A stretch of 64,000 nucleotides of DNA from assembly GCA_009192285.1 (NCBI GenBank), contig WBVU01000003.1, forward strand, positions 1,891,973 through 1,955,972, in the 5' to 3' direction. This document shows positions 13,046 to 25,675 of the stretch, piece by piece (the first letter of the stretch is position 1; the number at the start of each line of letters is the position of its first letter). Both the position numbers and the translations under genes were made by a program. This DNA comes from Morchella semilibera (lineage: Eukaryota > Ascomycota > Pezizomycetes > Pezizales > Morchellaceae). The notes below the pieces were generated by a model. It saw only the letters and a list, made by a program, of their open reading frames with translations. It did no database searches and had not been told where the DNA came from.

Positions 13046-13734
13046 TTAGTTGGTCTCGTCGCGAATGAGGGCGACAATCATGCTGTAAAGGTAGAAGAAG
13101 AACATTACGAGATGGAAACCAAGCTTGATAAAGGATTCCTATTGTCGCGAGAAAAAAAACATCCAGTTAATCACATGCTAAAATAGCGCATCCGCGGGGA
13201 TGATCCAAAATGAGTGTGGCAAACCTTCTTATGCTTGTTCAGGGTCCTGAAGATTTCTGTTGCATCGAGGAGGTGCGCGTTATCGAGAATTCTACTTTCG
13301 GTTAGTTCTTATCTTTCTCTCCTCGCAAGGAAAAAATTCAAACGTGGCCGCTTATCTCCGGAAGAGCCACCACATGGTAGGATGGAAAGAGAACACATAC
13401 TTCTTGATATTGAATGCCAATAACGGCAGATTCAGGATCAGTGCAAGCCAGTATCCGTTAATGAGGAATAGCAGAGTCAAGAACCCGTGTACGACAGCTT
13501 CAGGGATGATGTATGTGTTGAGGCGGTTGCATAGATCGATGGGGTTGATGTAATCGCATTCCAGGTCCGAGTACCTTATTCGCTCGTTAGTACGGTAACC
13601 AGGAAAAGGCCAGATAAGATGGGGAGAGCAATAGAAGGAAAGGCTTCTCACATGATAGTAAAAAAGACCTGAAGAAATAGGTTGACGGCATTGAGTAACA
13701 CCGAGAGGAGATACAGCCATGCTTCGCCGGACAT
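13046..13734 (-). CDS. erv14: ER cargo receptor Erv14 / cornichon, 4 exons
   Basis: Exons are 13734-13652, 13574-13401, 13291-13225 and 13138-13046, coding 138 residues, the same length as yeast Erv14. The start is the second of two adjacent ATGs, giving the conserved N-terminus MSGEAW; the upstream ATG (13737) would add one Met. Cornichon signatures are visible: [13 protein letters not shown] after the first transmembrane segment, [14 protein letters not shown], the cytosolic DATEIFRTL motif, and a last hydrophobic segment ending in [11 protein letters not shown]. Erv14 sits in COPII vesicles and selects membrane cargo for export from the ER to the Golgi. Three hydrophobic segments are evident. 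Its start lies 632 bp from the divergent EF-hand/ZZ gene, so the promoter region is shared. Confidence 0.95.
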
Positions 13735-14369
13735 CATTGAAACTGTTGTGGTTGTAGGGGAAGGGCGTTAACAGGTGTTTATCGTGATCGCGTATAGAAC
13801 GTAAGAGGTCGTCAGGTATATGGTATGAGGAGTGAGTTGGGTGAAGGTCGAGAGGTAAAACGGGGCGCTGGAAGGATGAAGAGTACTGAGGAAGAGGAAA
13901 AGAACAGATCTGCGGGCGGTGAAAGAGCGCACGGGTTAGACAGGGGGAGGCCCGAGCGGGAGGGGAAGTTCTAGCCCAAGTGAAAGAGGAAAAGCTGCAA
14001 GAGGGAGGCACTGGAGCTCGAAACTTCAGAGGCGGGAAAAAAAGCAAGAGATCAGGAAACAAAAAAGATGCTAATCAACGGGCTGGTGTAGGTGATATTA
14101 TTCCTAAATTTCGAGGTTGGTGTACGTTCACAAGATTCGGACTGGAAACTGAGCAGAGACTTGAGAGACGAGGCTTGGCTAACAACGTCAAGACGTCAAG
14201 AGGCAAAGCAGGGAAGGGCGGCGTAAATAAAGCCACACAAAAGCATCCAGTGATCACTGCCACAAGCCTACACCGCCTCTAAAGCTTCACCCCCGGAGGT
14301 TGCCTCAGTCGAACCACACCCAAACTTCATGAACCCTCACTGCGAAATCATCTAATATTTATCAGTAAG
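13735..14369. promoter_or_regulatory. Divergent promoter region erv14 / EF-hand-ZZ gene
   Basis: The 635-bp interval between two divergently transcribed genes must hold both promoters. No specific element is claimed. Short frames in it (13352-14062 minus, 13980-14282 plus) are upstream or shadow reading frames. The minus-strand one runs through the erv14 first intron and 5' region. Confidence 0.45.
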
Positions 14370-16438
14370 ATGTCACTTTCAACTTTACGCCAGTCGTCTA
14401 TCTCCCGCTTCTATCCTGTCATCATTCCTGTCGTTGCTGTCGCTGCTTCACTTGTCGCATACCAGATCATTTACAACTCCTCCCGCCCCGCAGCCAAACG
14501 ACTAAAGCGCTCCAATGCTCGCAGAGTCTCGCGTCGCTCCGGAAGGAGGTCCAATAGTGGCTCAAATCAGAATTCTGCGGCCTCATCAAGTACAGCTGAT
14601 CCGGATCCTGGTGGAATCATAACGGACGAGAGGTTGGCAGATTTGCTTGGGGCAGAAGGTGGGATGGATATCCCAGAGTCTGTGCAGGAGGCACTTGTAG
14701 AGGCTGCTACTGCCGCTCAGGAAGCTCGAGGTGCTGGAAGAGGTGCAGACAATGATAGCGACTTTTCATATACACCAGACACAAAGGAAAATCAGAACCT
14801 TCTAAATTTGTTATATTTAATTGCCGAAGTATACCCTCCACCTTTGGCTCACTTCAGACCAGTTGTTAACACTAAATAGGATCAATCCAAACGTGATTCG
14901 TATGTTCACCGCGGAGTAACATGTAATAGTTGTAATATAATGCCAATTCGCGGTATCCGGTACCGCTGTGCAAACTGTGTCGATTTTGACCTTTGCGAAC
15001 ACTGCGAAGCGCTCGATTCCCACCCAAAAACCCATCTTTTCTACAAAGTCCGCATCCCTGCCCCATTCTTGGGGAATCCAAGACAAGCGCAGACACCATG
15101 GTATCCCGGAAAACCTGGACTCATGCCGCAAATATTACCACAGAACGTTATAAAGATATTTGGTGGCGAAACCGGATGTATGAAGCCCTCTCCTTTGTGG
15201 TATCGTAGATGCTTACAAGTGCAGTTGAATCACCTGAGATTGAGGCTCTTTACGAACAGTTCAAGTGCCTTGCTGCGACTGAATACGTTAGCGATCCTCT
15301 CCATCTCCACGGCGCTATTTCCCGTCAAACATTTGACAAATGTTTCGTCCCCAACACTCACGTGCGCCCACCACCCCCCAACCTTATATACGATCGCATG
15401 TTTGCTTTTTATGACACCGATAACAATGGGCTCATTGGCTTCGAGGAGTTTGTTCGTGGCCTTTCTGCCCTGAACCACAATAAAAGCCGTAACCCTGAGA
15501 AATTGAAAAGGATCTTCAAGGGCTATGACCACGATGGCGACGGTTATGTCGACCGTGATGACTTTCTCCGCATGTTCCGTGCCTTCTACGCACTTAGTAA
15601 AGATTTGGTAAAGGACATGGTAGCATCTATGGAAGACGACATGCTTGAATCAAACCAAGCCGCCAATGTACTAGTAGGATCTCAACCAATCTCTGCTGCG
15701 TTCTCTGGCAATATCCCAACTGGTTCGCGCCGCACAGGAAAGGGCGACGAGGAGGCATCAGAAGCAGACTCTGATGCTGACATGAACCCCGTTGTCCTTC
15801 CCTCTGGCGACGATCGGCTTCCTCGTAGCGAACAAGAGCGCAGTCCCCATAGGCCAATGAGGTTGCCTGAGGTAACAAGTAGTACAGAGGACGACCAGAC
15901 ATATGAGGATTGGCTCAACTCCGGCGAAGATAGTAACTCGGCGGCTGCAGTGGCCGCCACAATGCCAGGCCTAGATATCGGGTCATCTGGATCAGAATCA
16001 TCCCCGGCAGAGAGGGAGGCAAGACGTAGAGAATTCCTGGAGGAAGATGACGATAGTGGTGTTGGGGGCGAGGAACAGGACGTAGGTGGTGAGGTTTTAT
16101 ACCATATCACACAAAAGGGCCTCAACGACCTCCTTGATCATCTTTTTAAGGCAAAAGAAAAAGATGCACAAGATGCGTATACTATAACCAAGCCATACCC
16201 TATTGAAACGCCTATCCCGCATACGCCCGAAGAACCCGTCGAAGGGGAAGAACAGAAAAAGAAAGAACCCACGCCACAGGAAAAGGAGGCTGCCGAGCGC
16301 CAGAGGTTGGCCGCAGAAATTAAGGAACGAGGTGGCCCTGGAAGAATCAATTTCGAGGAGTTTGAGCGCATTATGAGGGGCCCAGGTGGGAATGAGCTTG
16401 GTTTTTTAGGAGCCTGGATCGATATGGCGAGTTTCTAG
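14370..16438 (+). CDS. EF-hand and ZZ zinc-finger protein with N-terminal membrane anchor
   Basis: Exons are 14370-14828, 14880-15177 and 15225-16438, coding 656 residues; the introns of 51 and 47 bp are phase-consistent. An N-terminal hydrophobic segment (about 17-35) followed by a strongly basic Arg/Lys/Ser stretch suggests a single-pass anchor with a cytosolic or nuclear C-terminus. A complete ZZ-type zinc finger is present: C168, C171, C183, C186, C192, C195, H201, H205. Two canonical EF-hand loops follow: D316-x-D318-x-N320 ending E327, and D354-x-D356-x-D358 ending D365. The C-terminal 250 residues are acidic and Ser/Glu-rich, with a short conserved-looking end. Proteins with this ZZ plus EF-hand order occur widely in ascomycetes with no settled function. 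A calcium-responsive scaffold at a membrane is a reasonable inference. Confidence 0.85.
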
Positions 16439-17271
16439 CGAAAATGGCTGTATTTATTTTTTGTCGCCTCGATGTAAGGTTCTCTAGCGATTAATGGGTT
16501 TGTGCTTTGGGTACTGGAGTTTGTTGGAAAAGTATCGGTATTTTTTTTTCTTCCTCCCGTGCCCCATCTGAGTGTTAGATGGAGCGTTTAGGGAGGTATT
16601 TTTTTATTCCTGCATGTAATCTTATCTACCTCATCAGTGTGAATTGGCCAAGTGTCCTCCTTCTTACTATCTGTGGATTTTGAAATCGATAGGTACATAC
16701 AATGATGCGCACGCGAACCCACCCGAGTTTTGGGTGAAGAATCCTGATCAGTTTTTGTAGGTGTTAGACCTGCTAGCTCTGTAAACTTTCAAGGTTTTGA
16801 AGTTCAAACATCTAATACATCAGACCTTGAGGTCATCAAATGACTGTCCGAGTTATAATTTGGTGTATGCCCTCTTCAACCTAGATGTTTAAATACTATC
16901 CTTCCTCATCGTCATCGAATGTATTTCATATTAATCAAGGCACCAGTTTTGGATTTGTGCTTAGTATTGTTTCTGTCCCTTCGATTTTTGTATTGATTAT
17001 ACTTATTTTCTTTGGGCTGTGAAAATGGGATGTGAGTACACAGCCGAAAGTCTGCATATACTTAATGGATCAATCAATCAATTAAAAGATACATCAACAA
17101 TTAAAAACAAAGATTCGAGTGAATACCGAGTGATGATCTGTGATGATGCTGATTACTCACCACTGTCACACAAGACCAATTGTAGCAATACAGCCTACGC
17201 GCTTATTTATGTGAGGCCGATTTCTATGCTGCCTAGAGTAACAGCAACTATTTGGATGAAAGCTCTAGACC
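16439..17271. other. Intergenic region upstream of the kinase-ankyrin gene
   Basis: T-rich 3' region of the EF-hand/ZZ gene and the presumed promoter and leader of the kinase gene. No gene is visible. The frame that starts at 17019 is out of frame with the kinase and has no recognisable features. Confidence 0.5.
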
Positions 17272-20200
17272 ATGAGTGTTCTTACTTTTACAGAGTTCGA
17301 TTCTTACAAGCTCGCCACCGAATTCACCGACAATGGTCAGTGTGTAGTACACACGTATCCAGATCCCTCCGGAGCACGGACTGAGCAATGGAGTCGAGTC
17401 AGGCGTATAGGTGACGGTGGATTCGGGACCGTGTGGAAAGAGGAGTGCGCCCAGACTGGCCAGATTAGGGCCGTGAAACAGATAAAAAGATGGCATATCA
17501 AGAACACGGGAGAGATGTTGGCCTTGATACGGATGAGCCCGGTTAGTCGAAGTTACGTTTGTGCTGGGTTTAGGGATAATGTGCTGATCATCAAAATAGT
17601 ACTCGCAATACTTTGTACAATTCTTTGGGTGGTTCTTAGACGAGGAGCACCTGTATCTGGCAATGGAATATTTACATTGTGGTGATCTCGAGGGGCTTAT
17701 TGGGGAAGAGAGAGACATGCCAGAGGGCGAGGTGAAATCAGTCTCTACACAATTGGTTGAAGGGTTAGCAATTATGCACGAGCACAATTTTTGTCATCGT
17801 GATCTTAAGCCACAGGTCAGTTATATAGCACCGACTACCGCCGTTATTTTGTCACATAATTTTCTAACTATACACTCATTAGAATATTTTGATAGTCAAA
17901 TGGGTCCCCATTCTTGTGAAAATCGCCGATTTTGGCATCTCGAAACAAACCAGTGATAAAACCGAACTCAAGACCGTCGCTGGCACCACCGACTATCTTG
18001 CGCCCGAGATCCTTAATCTCCTTGAACATGAGACTTCTTCTAAGTATACTAACGCTGTGGATATTTGGTCACTAGGGTGCCTAGTATACAAGATGATTAC
18101 CAGGGTAACACCATTCCCAGGTGGCAAAGGGCGGCTTCAATATGTTCAAAGGAAAACCCCATTTCCGGAATCAAAACTCATCGAAAAGCGTAGCACGGCT
18201 ATAGGGTTCATCAAAAGCTTAATGATGCCAGACCCACAGGAGAGGCTGACAGCTGAGGGTGCAAAAATACATCCTTGGTTGCGGCAAGATCTTTCTCCTA
18301 CCTGGCAAGAGTTTCCAGATATTCCAATGCCATCAAATATAGGGGCTCCACTTTCACAGAAAGATATCGATAAAAGGGGTAGGTTATCCCTTAATAGGAG
18401 AGAAGAATTTAAGAAACTAATAGGTTGTCGGCGTAGTACAAAACGAACAGGTGCTTATCATGGCAGCTGCAAACGGGCACCTAGACATTGTGGAGCTCTC
18501 GTTAGAGAAGGGTGTATATGTCAATGCAGCAACATCCTCGGGGACTACTGGGCTCCATAAAGCAGCCCAGAATGGGCACCTAGAAGTAGCTAAATTGCTC
18601 ATTGAAGAGGGTGCGGATGTGTTGGCCGTAGAAAATGCCGGGGGTTACACGCCATTACATTGGGCCGCCCAGGAATCCCATCTCGAGATTATCAAATTAC
18701 TTCTACAGAACGGCGCAGACGTTGAAGCACTAAACCTGAACGGATGCACGCCATTCCAGTGTTCCGTCGAAAGTGGACAACTTGAGATTATGGAATTTCT
18801 CCTGGAGGTGGGTTCGAGTATCTCACAGTTAACCACGAGCGGGGAGTCAGCCTTGATCACAACTGTCAAGAAGGATCAGTTGGAGATTGCTCGGTTTCTG
18901 CTGGAGAAGGGCGCAGACGTCTTCTGGAGGGATAATACGACTTCGGAAACAGCCCTGCATTTGGCAGCCAAAAAGCAGTCTTGGGAAATGGTTAAATTAC
19001 TATCGGAGTATCGCGCAGATATCACGGTGAAAGATGTCGAGGGACTTACAGCACTACATTGGGCAGTCAAGGGCGGTGCCCTAGAGGTAGTGGAAGTGCT
19101 TCTGGATAACGGGGCGGATATCTTGGAAAGCACCGCTGATGAAAATACACCGTTGATTTTAGCATCGCGGGCAGGCCATAAGGAGATAGTGGAGGTTTTA
19201 TTAAAGCGCGGCGCAGACATCATGGCTAAGGATAGTGGAGGATTATTGCCCCTGCACTGGGCAGCCCACAATAAGAAGGTGGAGGTGTTGAAGCTTCTAG
19301 TTGATAACGGCCCCCAAGCCCTTAAGAAAGCCGATAACAATCAAGCCACGGTTCTGCACCATGCAGCCCGTAGCGGAGACTTTTATACTGTGCAATTCAT
19401 ATTGAAGCAGAGAGGCACAGACTTAACAGCCAGGGACTCCATGGGTAAAACGGCTCTACATATTGCAGTCGAGGCAGATTCGGACCCCATCGAGGTAGTA
19501 AATCTCCTGATGGCTCGAGGCCTGAAAATAACGACAAAAGACATCGATGGATGTACAGTGCTACATCGAGCAGTTCAGGGCGGGTATTCGGAGGTAGTAC
19601 GATTGTTACTAAATAGAAGAGCAAGCGTCAGGGAAACAGCGATCAATGGGGCCACACCACTGATCATGGCAGCTGACACACCGAAATCTCGCGTTGGGAT
19701 ATTACAGCTTCTGCTAGATAATGGTGCGGATATCATGGAGAAGGATAACCTTGGACATACTGCCTTGCACGTGGCTGCTACGTATGACAAACTAGAAGTC
19801 GCGAAGTTTCTTCTAAAGAACGGAGCAGACATCAGAGCAAAGGCCGACGGCATCGGGGAAACACCACTTGCCAAGGCGGGATATAAAAACAACTCAAAAA
19901 TGGTGCAATTTTTGCTGGACAACGGCGGGGAAGACCTGGCGAATGACGACGGAGTTGAAACAGCACTGCATGCGGCAGCTCGCTCCGGGAGTAAGGAAAC
20001 GCTCTTACTGTTACTTAGGAAAGGCGCAAAAACCAATGTGAGAAATTCCGAGGGGCAAACGCCACTTGAGCTAGCTACGAGTCAAGGACACAAGGAAATA
20101 GTGTCACTAATATCCGATTGGGATCCCGACGAAATATCCAATTGGGAAAGTGAAAATGAAAATGCTGGTTCACCACAAGGTAAGGGATTTCCCCCAACAA

Positions 20201-21254
20201 CCGGGAACCGGGGGCTAATGAACTTTTGATAGTGGAGACGAAAACCCTAATAGCGGCAGCTGCGGATGGAGATCTGGGCGCTTTAAAGCTCTTGATGGAC
20301 CAAGGCGCCGACATCTCTGCAACGGATAACGAAGGATTCACTGCCCTCCATAGGGCAGCTGGTTACGGATTTCAGGATGCCACTCGCCTGCTCCTCGAGA
20401 ACAGCGCCAGTCCCGGAGTACGAAGCGCTCAAGGATTCGCTCCCTTGCATCTTGCAGTTACGTTCGGTCATATAGAGACTGCAAGGCTCCTCCTCGACGG
20501 GTACGCAAACCCCAACGCTAGAAGCGTCACAAACATAACACCATTCCTCATGGCCGTCCACTGTGGAAACGTTTCGATTGCCGAGTACCTAATATCAAGA
20601 GATTCAGATATCCGTGGACGAAGTTTAAGCGATATGATATCATTAAACCTTGCTGCTCAAAACGGGAACCTGGAGATGCTCGAGCTGATATTACGCAATG
20701 GGGCAAGCCCCACATGGAAAGGCACCCACGGGTATACTGCGCTACACGAGGCAGCGAAATATGGCCATCCGGAGATTGTACAGCGGTTGCTAGAGATTGA
20801 AGAAATAGATGTTGAGGCGAAGAATGATGACCAAATCACACCCCTTGTCCTGGCGGCAGAGTATGGACATGAGCAGGTGCTGCGGCTGCTGGTAAATGAG
20901 GCAAAGAGGAGAAAACTTGATCCCATTAAGCTTAATGTTTCGGCCGTAGAGGGGATTGTAAGAGCATTATCGAATGAGCACCAGGAGGCGGTGAAGGTCT
21001 TGGACTCTCTTATCAGTGAGTGCCATAGTAATAGCCAGTTCCCCGGAGATCTCAACCCTCCGCCGCCGGTAAATGATAGTACTGTGGGGGATATAACGCT
21101 TGCAGAGGAGGATATAGAGCCCCCACCTGTAGACCCCAACGAAGAGGTGAAGGACGAGCCGGCGTCAGAAAATCCTACATCCAAGGGGGGGTTAGTACAA
21201 GGAAACCAACCAGGGATACCGACTGGAGGGGATAGCAGGTGCCTGATTTCGTAG
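17272..21254 (+). CDS. Ser/Thr protein kinase fused to about 24 ankyrin repeats
   Basis: Exons are 17272-17541, 17600-17815, 17883-18378, 18437-20179 and 20233-21254, coding 1,248 residues; introns of 53-67 bp all keep frame. The kinase domain (about 41-310) has every catalytic motif: glycine loop IGDGGFG (46-52), K69, HRDLKPQN (156-163), DFG (178-180) and APE (202-204), so it should be active. The order then changes to a long ankyrin array: about 17 repeats in exon 4 and about 7 in exon 5, mostly clean 33-residue units. An acidic, Pro-rich tail of about 80 residues ends the protein. No death, NACHT or membrane segment is seen. Such kinase-ankyrin fusions are lineage-variable in fungi. A role in signalling by recognising protein partners is inferred, not shown. 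Retention of the last intron would stop translation at 20229 and remove the last seven repeats. Confidence 0.85.
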
Positions 21255-22555
21255 ATTGGTGTTGTATTTCCTTGGATATATTTGTTTTTGGCAATGGGTT
21301 TGTGTGGGATCTACTTTTTAGTTACAAGTGGAATGCGGCCGGAGGCCGCATATATATAGTACTAGGACATAAATTTTGGTAGATTACACCTTTTACAGCC
21401 AAAGTAGCCGTGGTTAGCGATCTAAACCAACCACTCAGTGTTGGACAAAAAATTCTATCACTTAAGACATTAAAAATTATCTCAAGATGGAGCTCGGAGA
21501 ATTCTAGAATTTTGAGCCCACTTTCCAGGTGTGTGTGATGTGTTTTTCAAGATGGTCTTTCAAGGATTTCTGATTTAATTTTGTATGGTGTTCCCATACA
21601 AATTTTGCGTTGCAACGGCCACCAAAACTTCTGTACCCCGACTGTATATAATTGTGTGTATTCCAGGCCGTAATGATTCGCCTCTGCCCATGACCGGCCT
21701 TTAATAGCACTGTTTTGTCCATCCAGTTGAGCCTGTTTGTGAAAGCTTGAGGGATCCAGGAATCTAGAGATGATATATAAAGGATTATAGTGTACAATCC
21801 CTCTTAATGTAGCTCCCCTTCCAATCACGGGAGCGATCTTTTGTCAGTGCATGTATATCACTAATATGCAAACCACCTTGACCAATAGAAATGCCTCCTG
21901 GACAAGCTTATACTGTCTAGATGGCGCCGCTACCGGCATCGTAGCTGGAGTTGTAACTAAATGCTGAGCTGAGTGACGCTTTATGATCCGGCCGGGGAAG
22001 CTCCTAGTTTGGGTCGCTGTAGCTAGGCAAAGTCTCCTTTTCCACCCATGGTCCTAGACTAGACGTAAGATGGCTTTTAGTGATAACTACCTTTAAACAT
22101 GGCACCAGAGATAACTCCGGCAACGAGCCCTCTTCTATCCTCGTCATCATCAATAGTACTGCGAATGTTATTCATCTTATTGTACCATGCCATCGGACAT
22201 TGAATCTCTACACCCCTCCCTAAACTCCCTTGATACCCTAAATCTGACAAGATGGGGTGCTGGACAAGCGCAGACTCTTGGATACACAGAATTATGCACG
22301 GCACTACAAATAAGGACGTTTGTCTCTAGAGTCTGAATTATATTGCGCCAAGGAATGCACCAAGACCCCCGGCCTGGAATGTCTCACTTATCGATAAGCC
22401 GGGCCAATGACATCACAGACAACATTACGTCTCAGACATCAACACCAAGAGCTAAACCCCCTCAGCGGCACAGAGGGGGTTACCAATACCCCAGACAGTG
22501 GGATATATAACCCCCTCACCCCACCCCTCACCTCCTCACCATACAACCCCCCACA
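21255..22555. other. Intergenic region with a 3' hairpin
   Basis: A perfect 8-bp-stem hairpin (21333-21351, stem ATGCGGCC) lies about 80 bp after the kinase-ankyrin stop and would sit in its 3' UTR. Small minus-strand frames at 21504-21828 and 22077-22304 overlap each other in different frames and match nothing I recognise. They could be decayed remnants. Confidence 0.45.
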
Positions 22556-23445
22556 ATGTCCGCCCCAAACTTCCGACTCCGCGTCACCGCAGGCCCCAGC
22601 TACGACCGCAGCACGCACACCCCCGTCCCCGTCAACACCTCCACCCCCCTACAAATCAGCACCCCCGCCAGCACCACCACGCTGCACATCCGCCTCTCCT
22701 CCTTCAAGTGCACGCCCAGCCACCCCCTGCCCCAACGCACCCCTACTTCTCCCACCCCACCCACGCAAAGGACAAGGACCTGTACTCCTTCCAGCTCGTG
22801 TTCGCGCCCCGCGCCGACATCAACGGCGCAGACCTAGTGTGGGGCAACGACTTTGACCGCCCGATCCGCGACCTGCTCCCCTACGGCTTCAGCGTCTTCT
22901 GGAACCTGGGCAAGTGGGTTGACCCGGGCCTCGAGGGCGACCTCTACGCCGACAGGCCATGGGTCTGGGGATGCGTCCTCAGCAGCATGAATGTCATTTC
23001 CGTTGCGGCGCCGCCGGGCGGCGACACAACCCCGCCGGAGACGGAGATCAGCGACGTGGTGCAGACGGAGATCGAGGTGCCGGGTTCGGGTGCCGCCGGC
23101 GGCTGGGGCGGCGATACGGTGCTGGAGGAGGACATGACGGCTGTGGCGGGGGTTCCTGCGGCGGCGGCGGCGAGGAAGAGGTTCTTCCTGGAGAGGGGTA
23201 ATAGGGAGCGGTTTGTGTGGCGTAGGGGGTGGGTGTATGGGTTGGACTTTTTTGGGCCGTGGCTGGACTTTGCGAATTTTGAGATTCGGTTGCCGGGGTA
23301 TGGGCTTAACTTGCTCAAGTATTGGGATGGGCAGCCCGTCAGGTACACGCTGAGGAATACCAGGACGGAGGAGGTGTATGCGTGTGTGTTGTTGGACTTT
23401 GTGGAGGTGGGCGAGGATGGCGTGGAGAAGGAGATTGTAAAGTAA
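22556..23445 (+). pseudogene. DUF1769 (UPF0590-type) protein gene with an apparent frameshift
   Basis: The frame opening at 22556 encodes a typical DUF1769 N-terminus (MSAPNFRLRVTAGPSYD, then a PVPVNT motif). From about 22735 the conserved family features (HPYFSHP, DLVWGNDFDRPIRD, ADRPWVWG, RFVWRRGWVYGLDFF) are in a different frame that runs to the stop at 23445. The change of frame falls between about 22700 and 22740 in a C-rich tract. It corresponds to one missing (or two extra) bases. No plausible GT-AG intron resolves it. The rest of the gene is GC-rich, intact and conserved, so either the allele is broken or the assembly has an indel error in the C-tract. The family is small, fungal and of unknown biochemical function. 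Confidence 0.75.
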
Positions 23446-24192
23446 AGTAAGTTTTTTTTTCTTCTTATATGTATATATATATATATATACATAGGTATAG
23501 ATCATGTCGTACTACATGTAGTTACATAGATACCACAATACTAATCTTGGCAACTACTTTCACATTGACTATGACCGCTTGCTTTACTTTAGAGAGACTG
23601 TCCTATCATTACATGTACCTGTTATCAGAGCGGCGCCCTATTGAACTGATGGCGACGGTAGAGGTATTCAAATCACAATCGACTAATACATGCAGTTATA
23701 CGGTCTAGACTAGCCATAACCCCTCTGTAAATATGTATATGTGTATGTATGTAATACCACACCATAGCCAAAACCATCCCAACATCTACACATCTACAAA
23801 AACAGTATTAGGCTACCTATATCCACGGGTTTGTGAGTGGGGTGATGGAATGGGCGAAACATAATAGTAATGGGCGAAACATATACACAGAATTGGCAAT
23901 CATCACATGTGATGGGGAGGGGGAAGCATGTCATGTCAAGTCAATTTCTACGCGATGGGCTAGCCCTCCGATACATGGCTACACTGTGCGTACTAATTGT
24001 AGTGAGAGGGCGGGACTTACAGCTCTCTCCCTTTCTCTCAATGGGTCCTCCCCCCCCAATCGCCCATGCCTATCACACAACACACACACGCCTGCCTCCT
24101 CCATCACCACACCATCACTCGCTGCCCGAGTGACATTCCATGACGCCCACCTTTTTCCCCCACCCTCCCTCCTGCCCCCTATCTCCCGCTTC
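23446..24192. other. Convergent 3' intergenic region
   Basis: Lies between the 3' ends of the DUF1769 gene and map1. It contains an (AT)n tract at about 23470-23490 and two TACATGTA copies (23513, 23610). No gene is seen. Confidence 0.5.
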
Positions 24193-25675
24193 CTACACAA
24201 CCTTTCCGTCTACAACCACTATCTTCCCGCCCTCGACCTCCACCGGCCCGCCGGGACTGTCGGTGCGCCGCGCCGTCAGCACCTCCACCCCGTCCGCGGT
24301 GACCAGGAGCGTGTGCTCAAACTGAGCGCTCTTCCTGCCATCCGTGGTGACGGCGGTCCAGTCATCGGGCCAGGTCGTGTCCCGGTAGGTGCCTTGGGAG
24401 ATCATCGGCTCGATCGTGAAGCACATGCCGGCCTTGGCGGTGCCGACAGCCTTGTTCTTGGCGTAGTGGGGGACGTTGGGTGCGCAGTGAAAGAGTTGGT
24501 TGACGCCCTGCAGGGGTGTGGCGGTTAGTAGAGTGTATTATTATTATATATATGCTAGGGTACTCTGGGGGGGGGGGGGGTGATATACATGGCCGCAATA
24601 TGTCTTGACCACACTGCACCCGCGCTTCTTTGCGATCTTCTCGATGAGGTCGCCGGGGGTCTTGAACGGCATTCCGGGTTTGACGAGCTTGATGGACTCA
24701 TCGAGACACTCACGGGACGTCTCGACGACGCGCACGGTTTCGGGGTCTGCGAGCGCTGCTGGGCCAACGTAGTATGTCTCGTTGAGGTCGCCGTGGAAGC
24801 CGTTGTGGTAGAGCGTTACATCGATATTGATAATGTCGCCGTCGGCGAGAGGGCGAGAGTCGGGGATGCCGTGGCAGATGACTTCGTTGATGGATGTGCA
24901 GACGGACTTGGGGAATTTGTTGTAGTTGAGGGGTGAGGGGTAGGACTGTTGTTGTTGCGTGGGTGTGTTAGTAGGTAGTTAAATAGTAGTAACCTGGGGC
25001 CCGGGGGGGGGTGGTACATCGCGGTCTATACAAGCCTGATGCACAATAGCATCGATCTCATCTGTAGTTATGCCCGGCCTCACTGCCGCCGCAGCGATAT
25101 CGAGGACTTCTCGGGCGAGCCTACAAACCTTGCGCATGCCCTCGCACTCCTCGGCAGTGAGGATGGAGATGTTGCGCGTGCTACGGCCATGGACGTATTC
25201 ACTACGCGGGACACCGTCGCCCGCATAGTCTGGCCGCTGTATCGACTTTGGCAGGGGACGCGAGGGCTTCAGTGGGAAGCTGGCTGTAATCGGATATGTG
25301 GCGCGGAGGCCGCCGGTGTAGGGATATGTTGGGAAGGGGTCGTAGGTGCCGCTTGCTGTGGGTGGGTGAGCATGGGTCCTAGAGGATGAGGAGGGGGGGA
25401 GTGAGGGTGGGGGTACCTGTGGGGGCCTTCTTGTGGGCGGATCTATGCGTGGGCTGGTGGGTGGTGAAGAGGCGGGTTAGCCTTGTATGGGGAGGGAGGA
25501 CGAGGGGAGGGCGGGGGCGGGGGAGGAGACGGGGAAGAAGTACCCAGCTATTTTTGAAGCAGTCTTGAGAGCAGAAGAAGGATTCTTTTCCGAGCTTGAG
25601 GCAGTTGGGGCACTGAAGGGTACCGGCAATGTTGGAGCAGGCGGCACCGATGCACGTTCTGGTGGTGGTGGCCAT
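24193..25675 (-). CDS. map1: Methionine aminopeptidase 1 (zinc-finger type I MetAP), 5 exons
   Basis: Exons are 25675-25544, 25453-25417, 25355-25018, 24945-24589 and 24507-24193, coding 392 residues, as usual for eukaryotic MetAP1. The protein removes initiator methionine from nascent chains at the ribosome. The N-terminal MYND-like/RING-like zinc finger is seen at C8, C13, C22, C25, C35 and C39, ending CFKNSW. The pita-bread catalytic fold follows, with recognisable metal-ligand contexts: INIDVTLY (Asp), HGDLNET (Asp), YCGHG (His, split by the last intron), FTIEPM (Glu) and QFEHTLL (Glu). The second exon is only 37 nt. Its 3' junction was chosen because it restores the frame into a conserved YPYTGGLRA stretch; an upstream AG would not. 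The 81-bp last intron contains a G14 homopolymer. Confidence 0.92.

Noticed and set aside
22699-22780. An intron to explain the DUF1769 frame change
   Set aside because: The only GT-AG pair of reasonable length (63 bp) is a multiple of three and would also delete the conserved YFSHP segment.
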